From: Prorocentrum cordatum
Taxonomy: Eukaryota; Sar; Dinophyceae; Prorocentrales; Prorocentraceae
Direction: 5' to 3'
Assembly (NCBI GenBank): GCA_963575745.1
Contig: CAUYUJ010017640.1
Location: 25,001 to 89,000, forward strand
Length of the DNA: 64,000 nt
Made by a program: the position numbers and the translations under genes. The notes under the pieces are model-generated. The model searched no databases and was not told where the DNA came from. It saw nothing but the letters and a program-made list of their open reading frames with translations. This document shows positions 20,965 to 29,530 of this stretch, piece by piece. The first letter of the stretch is position 1, and each line of letters begins with the position of its first letter.

Positions 20965-21064
20965 NNNNNNNNNNNNNNNNNNNNNNNNNNNNNNNNNNNN
21001 NNNNNNNNNNNNNNNNNNNNNNNNNNNNNNNNNNNNNNNNNNNNNNNNNNNNNNNNNNNNNNNN
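20965..21064. other. Assembly gap of 100 N
   Basis: One hundred consecutive N follow a (GGA)n tract. The round length suggests a scaffold gap of unknown true size, so features cannot be traced across it. Confidence 0.95.
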
Positions 21065-21229
21065 GTCATCCTTGGAGGCGCGCGTCCGACCCGAACATAT
21101 AGTATACCCATCTTGTAGTATATCGTTTCCCGAGCGGTGTGGCCAGAAAGCGCCCGCCACGACGCATATACTATGAGATTTCTCGGTGCGCGCGTCGCCC
21201 CTGTGAGAGATATGGGGGGGGGGGGGGGC

Positions 21230-21510
21230 GACGCACATATAGTGTAAGCACGTTGGGGTGACGCCGCCTCCCTGGCCTCCTCCGGCTCCTCTGCCTTCTT
21301 GGCTTCCGTGGGCTTTCTGGCCTCCTCTGCCCCCGAAGTGGTCGACGAGGCTCTCGGTGCCCCAGTCGGCTCGGCTGTAGGTGCCGTTGTCGGCGCAAAC
21401 TGCTGGTGCACCCGTCGGCGCAGTCGGCGCCGCAGTTAGCGCGGCCATCGGCGCAGCCGTCGGCATCGCGGTCGGCGCAGCCGTCGGTGCAGTCGTGAGG
21501 CTGCCCGACT
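21230..21510 (-). CDS. Possible gene fragment with Thr-Ala-Pro repeats and Glu/Lys-rich segment
   Basis: The minus strand reads TTAPTAAPTAMPTAAP and further repeats in one frame, then after about 21400 continues in another frame as FAPTTAPTAEPTGAPRASST and SGAEEARKPTEAKKAEEPEE. The change of frame in the middle of a similar repeat suggests an indel in a once-continuous coding sequence. It resembles the Thr-Ala-Pro segment at 18.4-18.85 kb on the plus strand. No start codon or full gene can be defined, and a (CTC)n tract at 21513-21558 bounds it upstream. Confidence 0.3.
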
Positions 21511-21945
21511 GCTTCCTCCTCCTCCTCCTCCTCCTCCTCCTCCTCCTCCTCCTCCTCCGTCCAGGAGAGGCGGGGCGGGACCTGGTGGAGCGGCGGGAAG
21601 CTGGCGTCCAGGGAGCTGTGTGCAGCGGCGTGCCCCTCGGGCGCAGGGGGCCGCGGCGGGGGGCAGCGGCCCGCCGCGGAGCGGGGGGCCCCGGAGGGGC
21701 GGCGGCGTGCGGCAGTGGGCCACGGTCGCCCTCCGAGGCGCCCCGTTGTCGCAGGAAGCCCTCGGAGTCGAAGAGGAAACAACGGCACACAGTCGGACTT
21801 GATTGGACAGGACGCGCGAGGGGACGCAAGACCCTTCCAAGGGCCACACTGCCATATGAACGTAGGAGGCACGGGTCGCGAGGTGCAGGACACAGGTGTA
21901 CTCTTGATTCGGGGGGATCGACCTACTAATCAGGGCCGACTGTAA

Positions 21946-22101
21946 GCATAAGCTTTTGGCGCTCCGCGCGGATGTCTTGGATCTGCGCCGGGATCCCCCT
22001 CCCTGGCGCGCGGAGCGCGCCAGGGGCGGCGCCGGAGGCGCCGCCAAGGGGGATCCCAGCGCGAATCCGAGAAATCTGCGCGGAGCGCCAGAAGTTTATG
22101 C
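21946..22101. mobile_element. 156-bp foldback element folding into a three-way junction
   Basis: The left arm 21946-22000 (GCATAAGCTTTTGGCGCTCC...) pairs with the right arm 22046-22101 (...GGAGCGCCAGAAGTTTATGC) with few mismatches. The intervening 45 bases form two perfect hairpins side by side: CCCTGGCGCGC-GGA-GCGCGCCAGGG (22001-22025) and GGCGGCGCC-GGA-GGCGCCGCC (22025-22045), both with the same GGA loop. No coding potential of its own; it overlaps the 3' side of a hypothetical minus-strand gene. Confidence 0.8.
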
Positions 22102-22116
22102 TCATGCCGGTTTTTC

Positions 22117-22896
22117 TTATTCGACTCCGAGGGCGAGCCTGGAGTGGTGTCGCGGTTCCCGTGCGCAGGCGTGGTCGGGGGCGCCTGCCGAGAAAGACGC
22201 TTCGGCCGCGTCGTCCACGAGTGAAGGGCGCTGCACTGCCTCTGCAAGAGCCCGCTGTTCTGGGGCCCAGCCGTAAGCGTCGGGGGAGGCGCCTCCGACC
22301 AGCGGCCGCGGGAAGCGGATGAACGCGTCCTCCCCCCAGCGGTGGAGGTCCATGGCGTGGCATCGTCGGTGCCCAGGGAAGGTGCCGGCGCGATGGCAGG
22401 ACGTGCCGTACATGGTGGGGCTGAAGTCCCCAAGCCACCGGGTGACGTCGCGAAGGCGGAGCTGTGCGGTGTCACCCCATTGCTGTCCGGCGCACTGAGC
22501 GATCCTATCGAGGAGCTCAGGGGTCGGCGCGACCTCCAGCCGGAGGAGAAGCGGGGGGTCCACGTCGGCGTCTTCGTCGAGGGAAGTGTAGCACACGCCC
22601 CGCGCTGTTTCGGTGGCGGGAATGTCCCGCAGCTCGTCGGCCAGGCATTCGCCTGAGAGATCGTCAAGCATGTCACAACATTGTTTCCGTGCGTCCCGTC
22701 TCCCTTTTGTGTTGACGCGGCGGACGCAGAGGTCGTTCCAGCGTTCCTTGGCGGGAAGGTGTTGCCAAGTCAACCACTTACGAGAAAGGCGCCCATGCAC
22801 CGTGCGATGTCTGGGCTCCCTTCGGGCCCCGCTCCAGCGCGGCACGGTGCATAGTACTTCGGCTCTGAGGATGCGCGGTGCACACACGTCGTCCAC
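22117..22896 (-). CDS. Hypothetical protein, 259 aa
   Basis: The frame starts at an ATG at 22896 and ends at 22117, beside the foldback element. The segment KWLTWQHLPAKERWNDLCVR, then DMLDDLSGECLADELRDIPA and LLLRLEVAPTPELLDRIAQC, has ordinary folded-protein composition with balanced charge and evenly spread Cys and Trp. Competing frames on the same strand are Arg/Ser/Thr-rich. Upstream on the minus strand a hydrophobic stretch (SYLVRLLSMGISLLWHYLF, ~22970-22915) lies in another frame and could belong to a preceding exon with a membrane segment. No family is recognised; it could be a host gene or an element fragment. Confidence 0.4.
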   Translation of the reverse strand: MDDVCAPRILRAEVLCTVPRWSGARREPRHRTVHGRLSRKWLTWQHLPAKERWNDLCVRRVNTKGRRDARKQCCDMLDDLSGECLADELRDIPATETARGVCYTSLDEDADVDPPLLLRLEVAPTPELLDRIAQCAGQQWGDTAQLRLRDVTRWLGDFSPTMYGTSCHRAGTFPGHRRCHAMDLHRWGEDAFIRFPRPLVGGASPDAYGWAPEQRALAEAVQRPSLVDDAAEASFSAGAPDHACAREPRHHSRLALGVE

Positions 22897-23079
22897 GGAC
22901 CATTGAACAGATAATGCCAGAGCAAGCTGATGCCCATCGAGAGCAGGCGGACAAGGTAGCTGCCAACCACGGGCGGGGCGGGGTCGCCGGTATACTTCCT
23001 GCGGGAAGCCCCGCAGCAGGGCGGGCTGGTGGTCGTTCGGGTTGCAGCAGCGGTGGCGGGCGCGCTCGCAGTAGGTAAC

Positions 23080-23964
23080 TCACGCTTGGTGCAAAACACA
23101 CACACACACATCCACACTCACACACACTCTCACACACACACACACACACTCTCACACACACACACACACACCTCGGGTTTCACACACATGGGGGTCTAGA
23201 CACATGTGGGGCCCACACGTGTTGCACAAATGAGCTGTTTGGCGTACACGCACTAGCATCATCCTTTCGCAACTGTCTCGTCACGTCCGTTCCAGCGACA
23301 GCACCTTTCAGAATCGTTTCTCGATGGGCTGGCGGGTAGAAGCGCCAATATGTTTGCTTAGGTTTGGGGATCTCCGAAACGAGTGTAAGAGAATGGCGCA
23401 GATCCCCCACTCTCTCCTTCCTTCACGACGCATGCCCTGCAGCTCTCGACCCCGTCCCTGGGACTTATCTTCGCAACATCGAGTTCCGGGGGGCGCCCGA
23501 GGCCTAGAAACATCCACCGACGCCGAAATTGAGAAGAAGACTTAGCGCGTCTTGTCGCGACACTGAAGGTCAGGAGGAGGAGGAGGAGGAGGAGGAGGAA
23601 GACCACGACGTCATGTCACAGGGTGACGATGACGGTCGGCTTGGTGATGTCGATGGGCTCTAAATTGTCACCGCAGCCGCCGACGCCAGGGGCATCCGGC
23701 ATCAGCAAGACCACCTGCCAGCGATAGGAAGAGAAGGACGGAGAAGAGGGGAGGAGAAGGGAGGAGAAGGGAGGAGAAGGAAGGAGAAGGGAGGCGGGGC
23801 AGGGGGAGGGGGAGGGGGAGGGGGAGGGGGAGGAAGAGGGGGAGGAGGAGACAGAGGAGGAGGAGGAGGAGGGGGAGGAGAAGGAGGAGGAGGAGGAGGA
23901 AGAGGAGGAGGAGGAAAGGGTGGAGGAGGTGGAGGGGAAACAAGGGTGGGAAGAAGGAGGTCCG
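23080..23964. repeat. (CA)n and (GGA)n tracts upstream of the LINE
   Basis: (CA)n occupies ~23093-23172. (GGA)n-type sequence occupies ~23572-23600 and 23720-23935, including a (GGGGGA) stretch at ~23798-23830. No gene is seen. The purine-rich tract ends just before the spliced-leader relic at 23965. Confidence 0.7.
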
Positions 23965-24001
23965 TCCGTAGCCATTTTGGCTCAAGCCATTTTGGCTCAA
24001 G
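23965..24001 (+). other. Double spliced-leader relic (full 22 nt plus partial 15 nt)
   Basis: Positions 23965-23986 match the dinoflagellate spliced leader in full (T, then CCGTAGCCATTTTGGCTCAA, then G). Positions 23987-24001 repeat its 3' part, CCATTTTGGCTCAAG, with no spacer. The leader is normally added to mRNA by trans-splicing, so its presence in the genome marks a reverse-transcribed mRNA; the inner partial copy marks an earlier round. It fixes the 5' end of the LINE copy that follows. Confidence 0.95.
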
Positions 24002-24102
24002 CGATCGGCTCAGATTGCTTGGGGCGCGCGCGGCCCACGGCACTCTGTCACTTAGGCCGAGTGACCTCATCCCTCACACCTTCACGTACTTCTTCTCGCC
24101 TG

Positions 24103-25299
24103 ATGGCCCCACGTGCAGATGGTGCTGGATGGAAGAAGAAAACATGGCAGCAAACGAGATGGAAGTGCACACAGTGCAACTGTGCAAAGAATGAGGATTG
24201 GTGGACTTGGTGCAAGCATTGCGGTGCACTCCGCAAAGAGGTCGAGGCAGCGGCAGGAGCCCCTCCGTCGGGAGTCTGGAGCCTTGCGCTTCCACCTGCT
24301 CGCGATGCTGCTCTCGGCCCTGGTGGGGGTCCTGCTCTGCCTCGCGCGGTGGGACTGCAGCTGGGACAAGCAGCTGGTGGTGGTGACTGGCGTGCAGGCG
24401 GCGGTGCAGTCCGACACTGCTACACCATCGAGCAGTTGCCCAGCCTTCGTGATGCTTAGAAGTCCATGGCGGCCATCGGAGATGTTGCGGCCTCTCGCAG
24501 GTACGAGGCCATCATTCAGCAGCTTGAGGAGGCCGCCAAGCCCCAGTCCCCAACGGTCGGCATGGCGCAGTACGCTATGGAGCAGGCCCGCCAGCAGATG
24601 GAGGTCGCAGTCAAGCGTGCTGAGTCCTTGGAGGTGCAGGCCAAGGAAGCGCGAGCTCGCGCTGCTGATGCCTTCACCACCTTCGACCGTTGTGAGAAAA
24701 CGTATAGGGAAGCGGTGGCCAAGCTCGCCTCGGAGGTGGTGGAGCCCAAGGAGACCATCGTTGTCAACGACGTGCAGCGCATCAGTCTGCAGGCGCTTTT
24801 GGATGGGGAGCAGATCGACCTCGATGATAACGGCCTTTTTGGATTGGACCTTCAAGGCATCGAGATCAGTGAGACCGAGAGGGAGGAGCTCAACACTCGT
24901 AAGGCGTCGCTGCTGGCCCTGGTGCAGGAGGCGACCAAGCAGGCGTTTGGGTCCTTGCAGGCTCAGTGCACCAAGATGGTTGAGGAGCAGCGCAGCTTCA
25001 ACCAGCGAATGCAGGCCAAGAGGAGGAGATGCGATGGAGATGCTGGAGCTGACGGAGGTGGTGCGCGCCCAGGCCAGGCGCCACCTGGGGCGCCTGCGAG
25101 CCCTGCAGCGCCAGCTGCGGAGGCCGCGGCGGCGGGGGCCGAGCCTGCGGCACCCGGCCCTCCCCAGCCAGCTCCATCTATCGACGAACTCTTCGAGAAG
25201 GCCCAGTCTTGCGTCAGCAGCGGCAACGGCAGCGGCAAGGGCAGCAACGGCAACGGCAAGGGCACGGAGGCGGCTGGAGGCCGCAATCCAGGCCTTTAA
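24103..25299 (+). CDS. LINE ORF1: RanBP2-type zinc finger and coiled coil
   Basis: ATG at 24103. Residues ~14-37 contain WKCTQCNCAKNEDWWTWCKH followed by C, a C-x2-C-x10-C-x2-C zinc finger of the RanBP2 type, which binds RNA or ubiquitin in other proteins. After an in-frame TAG at 24457-24459 the same frame continues (MAAIGDVAASRRYEAIIQQL) into a ~170-residue Gln/Glu/Ala-rich coiled coil, then an Ala/Pro-rich hinge and a Gly/Ser/Asn tail. In a LINE, ORF1 products coat the RNA and may act as chaperones. The stop is most simply a mutation; readthrough is possible. It overlaps the start region of ORF2 in another frame. Confidence 0.75.
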
Positions 25300-25309
25300 C
25301 ATCGGTGAC

Positions 25310-26518
25310 ATGTACCTGCGCACGGTGAACACCACGAGCTGGAAGCCGTGCTTGGCCTACGTCGAGGCTCAGGCGCAGGTTCGCAGAAATGAAGCAGTTT
25401 TTCGGGAAGCAGTCAGTAGTGGCAAAGCAAGTTTTTCTCCAAGAGGGCCCCAGGTGTTTCTCTTGCAAGAGGTAGGCGTCTCGCAGGATCGGAAGACCGA
25501 CTGCGAGAAGATGTTGCGTGATCAGGGTTTGCTGGCAGCGGTAAGTCCTTCTCGTACTACGGAAGTTGGAGGCCTATCTGGGGGAGTTGCGATCGGGGTT
25601 CCAGCATGCATCGGGATGGGGAACCCACCAGGACGGCCTCAACCTCTCCCTTTTCCTCATCGGGTCTTGGTGAAATGGATAAATGCTGTAATACCTGGAG
25701 GCTTCCTGGCAGTATCAGTATATATGCCTACCACAGACCCCTTTCGGGCAGAGGGAACCCAATTGTTGAGTCGGTTGGGGGAGTTTCTGCATGCGGTTTC
25801 ACTTCCTTTTCTGATCGGGGGAGACTGGAATACACCTCCTGCGCTCTTTGGTCGTCTTGGATGGGCGGGTAAACTTCGAGGCCGAATCATTGCTCCCGCT
25901 TCTCCTACTTGCACGGCAGGTAAGAGGGAATGGCGCACGTTAGATTACTTCGTAGTGTCTGATGCTCTGGCTCCGTCGGTGGTCTCGTGCACGGTGGCGC
26001 TGAATGCAGCTATCAAGCCCCATCGGCCAGTGCTCTTGCGGCTGCGAGGTAAGCTGGTCCCACAGTACATCACGGTTCTGCAGGTACCTCGTAAGTTCCC
26101 ACGTGAGCGCCCACAAGGCCCCCATCCTGCACCACCAGCTGAATGGGAAGGAGTTATTCAAGGTTTGGAGGATGGAGGAGACCAGCAGCAGATGAACACA
26201 GTGTTCAGGAGCTTTATGGGATTGTTAGAACAGGAACTTCTAGCAGCACATGGTATTCCTGAGTCTGAGCGGAAGAGATATACTGGACGAGGACGGGGTT
26301 GGAAACTAAAAACTATCCCTGCCCTTCCCCCCTCCTCTGGACCCTACCCTGTGGCGTGCCCCGTCAGCAGGGCCTGGGGGAAGTGGGGGAACTGGGCCCA
26401 GGAGCTCTCCAGGATCCGAGCCCAGGATTATGTAAAGGACACTGTAGGAGCTGCAGCGCTGTTCGCCAAGATACTACTTGGTATTCCAGAGATCCGTGGC
26501 ACGGAAGAATGGAAGTGA
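25310..26518 (+). CDS. LINE ORF2, part 1: AP-type endonuclease
   Basis: The frame begins near an ATG at 25310, just after the ORF1 stop, and ends in a TGA at 26516-26518. It shows the endonuclease/exonuclease/phosphatase fold signature in order: VFLLQEVG (Glu54), FLIGGDWNTPP (Asp172, Asn174), TLDYFVVSDAL (Asp212) and KPHRPVLLRL (His238). In non-LTR retrotransposons this domain nicks the target DNA to prime reverse transcription. The next 150 codons are a linker with no recognised domain. The TGA is in the same frame as the downstream RT ORF, so it is a premature stop in one original ORF2. Confidence 0.85.
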   Translation: MYLRTVNTTSWKPCLAYVEAQAQVRRNEAVFREAVSSGKASFSPRGPQVFLLQEVGVSQDRKTDCEKMLRDQGLLAAVSPSRTTEVGGLSGGVAIGVPACIGMGNPPGRPQPLPFPHRVLVKWINAVIPGGFLAVSVYMPTTDPFRAEGTQLLSRLGEFLHAVSLPFLIGGDWNTPPALFGRLGWAGKLRGRIIAPASPTCTAGKREWRTLDYFVVSDALAPSVVSCTVALNAAIKPHRPVLLRLRGKLVPQYITVLQVPRKFPRERPQGPHPAPPAEWEGVIQGLEDGGDQQQMNTVFRSFMGLLEQELLAAHGIPESERKRYTGRGRGWKLKTIPALPPSSGPYPVACPVSRAWGKWGNWAQELSRIRAQDYVKDTVGAAALFAKILLGIPEIRGTEEWK

Positions 26519-27301
26519 ATGTGGTATCTGGATGCAGGATATCCAGCTTGGTGCGATTCAGAAGCTTTAGATGACTTGCATGAGCGTGCTGGAGGCTACG
26601 CTAAGAAGCTCGAGGCGCAGTTTGCCAGCTCCCGCGCTAAGCAGTGGCGAGGCTTTGTTCAGGAGGCAGTGCAGACAGGAGCAGGTCGAGCCCACCAGTA
26701 CACTAAGGCCCCAGTGGGCTGGGGCTGGCGCCCTGTGGTACCCCGACAAGGACAAGCACCTCCTGGGCCCTCAGACCTCATTGAGCAGAACCTCCAGGAC
26801 TGGGAACGCATATGGGACTCCAGTGGCTCCAACAGGCCCCTGGAAGATCCAGAAGGTGTGTTCCAGAAGCTGAAAGACATGTTGAAGGACCTCCCCAGCC
26901 CCGTCATGAGCTTCAGCCCTGACGAGATCAGATCGGTCGCTAGGAAGATGAAAGCGTGGACGGCTCACGGTGTGGACAGGCTCGGACCTCGTGCTTTTCT
27001 TCTTCTTTCAGATCCGTGTTTGGAAGCTTTGAATGCTTTGTGGGGCTGGATGCTCCGTGATGGGATGATGCCGTCTCAGATTTCGCTTACTTTGCAGCCA
27101 GCCTTACCCAAGCCTGATGACGACGGTCATCGGCTCATCGCACTTTTGAGTATGACTGTCCGTCTTTGGAGCAGGTGTACTAGAGGTGTAGCAGCGAAAT
27201 GGGAGTTGGATCACCAGAGGGGTTTTTCGTATGGGACTAAAGGGAAAGCATGTGAGAGAGCGGTTTGGGAGCAAGCATTGCAACAGAACATGCGTCGATA
27301 A
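26519..27301 (+). CDS. LINE ORF2, part 2: RT fingers region
   Basis: This frame directly continues part 1 after the TGA. FSPDEIRSVARKMKAWTAHG and VDRLGPRAF match the RT motif-0/motif-1 region (a KxxxxGxD-like element with G-V-D), and LTLQPALPKPDDDGHRLIAL matches motif 2 (PKPDG-R-I type), where a Gly after Asp is lost and Asp is tripled. DHQRGFSYGTKG follows. At about 27270 the reading sense shifts by one frame and this ORF ends a few codons later at 27301. As encoded it would give a truncated RT. Confidence 0.8.
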   Translation: MWYLDAGYPAWCDSEALDDLHERAGGYAKKLEAQFASSRAKQWRGFVQEAVQTGAGRAHQYTKAPVGWGWRPVVPRQGQAPPGPSDLIEQNLQDWERIWDSSGSNRPLEDPEGVFQKLKDMLKDLPSPVMSFSPDEIRSVARKMKAWTAHGVDRLGPRAFLLLSDPCLEALNALWGWMLRDGMMPSQISLTLQPALPKPDDDGHRLIALLSMTVRLWSRCTRGVAAKWELDHQRGFSYGTKGKACERAVWEQALQQNMRR

Positions 27302-28982
27302 ACCGGTTTGGTGTTGCGAATGTGCTGATTGACCTTACCAAAGCGTACGAGAAGGTGAAGCACCTTCAGCTATTGTCTGCTGCTCGGCAGCACAGTTTCC
27401 CCTTATACCACCTGCGCCTCTGCCTGGTCCTGTATTCTTGCCCGCGCGTGCTCCTCATGGGCCTCCTCGTTTCTAGGCCCACAGTGGTGTATGCAACTAT
27501 CTTGGCAGGTTGCGGATATGCTGCAACACTGTTACGGGTTCTTATCATTGCTGATCTTGATAGCTTGGTTCGTACACACAGGTTGTGCAGGTTCTTTAAC
27601 GTGGTCGATGACATCACGATTCAGGTAATTGCAACCGCCAAGTTAGTCAGGGACTCGGCCGTTAAGGCCACGCGCGACCTCTGCAACAGGCTCGAGGCCA
27701 GGCAGCTGATAATATCCAGAAGTAAAGGCAAAGTGGTTGCTTCTACTGCCGAACTGTCAGCTGGCATATGTGCAGGGCTTAAGACGTGGGGATTCAAATC
27801 GGTGCATTCGGTTCGGAATCTTGGGTGTGATTACTCGCTTCGGGGTCGTGCCGCCCACATCCAGAAGACTCGGATCCGAAAGATCAGGTTGAGAGCTTGT
27901 CGTTTCCGTTCGCTGAAATCCCAGTTCAAACAGCTAACTTCGGTCTCTCGCACGGGCGCCCTCCCGGCTGGCAGTTACGGAATTGGCGTGATGGGAGTTT
28001 CCGACAAGCGCTTGCAGTACCTCAGATCTGCAGTGGCTGAGGGCATTTTTGGACCAGCTCGAGGGCGGACAAGAACTATCCAGTTTGCGCTCTCGGGTAA
28101 TGAGGCTGCCGATCCAGTGTATATCGGCAACTCGGCTCCATTGGTGTTCTGGGGTAAGGCTTTCTGGGGCTCGTGGGCCCCCCAGCAGCAGATGGAGCAG
28201 GTCTTCAGGTTCTACCTTCAGAAGTTTCCAGAGCTTTCCTGGGCTGAGGTCCGCGGTCCCACGGGGGCTGTCGTGTGCACGCTCCAGAGGATTCGATGGG
28301 TTCCTGAGAGTGATTCTAAGTGGTTTATGCCGACCGAGATGCCTATCGACCTCAGTACGCTTAGGAGCCACAGCCTCAAGCGCCTCGTGGACCTGGCAAC
28401 TAAGGATGTATCTGTCGGTGACCTGCAGTGGGAGCATGGCGGCGCCACCTGCTCCAGGCCCATGCTCGAGCCCATTGCCCAGGTCTGCGAGGAGCTCAGG
28501 AAGAAAGGTGAGGCCTTGGAGGCTTCGTTGTTGGCTACCCATGTTTCTGGAGGATTGGTCACACAGCTGGAGTTATATCAGGATCGACGGGTTCTGAGTG
28601 GGGCTTGCCAAGTGTGTGGTTTTCCTGAAGGGGGTAGGTTTCACAGAATGTTTGGGTGCCCTGGGAACCAACTGTTTAGACGAGGCCAAGGTTTCGAAAA
28701 GGAGCTGCCTGAATGGGAACGTGGGGACCCTAATGACCCCTTCCTCACTCGTTGCCTCCTTACCTCCCCCACCATAAGGTCCCCCGTCCCCAAGACTCTG
28801 GACAGGTGGAGGTGGATCGTTCCGCCGCCTGACGGATTCGTTTCAGGTAAGATTTGCTCCGATGGCTCCGTCTTAGCTCCCAAGGTTAGGCACCATAGTA
28901 GAGCAGGATGGGCTTTCGCCATGATGAGTGATGCTGGGGACCTCTTGGCCAGTGCGTCAGGACCGCTCCCCCACCCCTTACA

Positions 28983-28985
<3 letters not shown>
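27265..28985 (+). CDS. LINE ORF2, part 3: RT palm, Cys/His motif and first half of RNase H
   Basis: The frame opens with EHASINRFG and then VANVLIDLTKAYEKVKHLQL, the palm A motif (Asp23 in this frame). Palm C is FFNVVDDITIQV (residues ~111-121), where VVDD replaces the usual (Y/F)ADD. A thumb and linker follow. CQVCGFPEGGRFHRMFGC (~residue 450) is a C-x2-C-x8-H-x4-C metal-binding motif typical of dinoflagellate LINEs. RNase H starts with KICSDGSVLAP and GWAFAMMSDAGDLLASASG and is cut at PLPHPLQD by the (TA)n tract at 28985. Beyond that the ORF continues only as Ile-Tyr repeats and unrelated sequence to a stop at 29130. Confidence 0.85.

Positions 28986-29030
<45 letters not shown>
28983..29030. 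repeat. (TA)n microsatellite at the left insertion junction
   Basis: About 23 TA dinucleotides follow the LINE codons for Leu-Gln-Asp. A shorter (TA)n at 36400-36418 sits at the other junction. In the uninterrupted LINE this point would read GAT-ATA-TAT-GGG, so TA-rich target sequence may have been duplicated and expanded. Confidence 0.85.
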
Positions 29031-29032
<2 letters not shown>

Positions 29033-29048
29033 TTCTCTCTGTGGGTGG

Positions 29049-29153
29049 GCCAACACAGCTACGGAAGATGGATGAAACTCAACCGTTATCCATCAACGGC
29101 GTCGCGCACGCTCAGGTGGACTCCGCATAGGTTTCCTTGGAAGGTTCATATAT
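29049..29153. repeat. 105-bp direct repeat, copy at the 3' end of the inserted element
   Basis: The sequence GCCAACACAGCTACGGAAGA...GGTTCATATAT is identical to 36300-36404. It is non-coding in any consistent frame. The 15-bp repeat ATATATGCTTCTCTC brackets it here but not at the other copy. Confidence 0.9.
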
Positions 29154-29530
29154 GCTTCTCTCACCTGTTTTTGTGCACTCCGCCAGGGAGCTTGTCAGGC
29201 CAGGACCTCTGGGGGCTACTCAGGGGTCATTCCAGGAGTTGGGAGAGGTCCCGTCCCTTCAGCGGCATCCAAGGGCCTCCCAACCCGCCTGGCACAGCCG
29301 TGGCGCTTAAGCACCCGCGCTGCGTCCCAGACGCGCTGACACACTTGCACCGCCGGGAGGTTAAACGTCACCAACCCCTGAACCCCCTAGCTCTCTCCAC
29401 GGTCCCTACTCTGGCAAAAGCCGCTCCCTCTTGCACTTACTTATGCCCTCCACCTCGTTGTAATGAAATGAGGGAAGAAAGGTGGAGGCTGGGCGGGACA
29501 GACAGACAGGCAGTACAAAGCAAGAACAGT

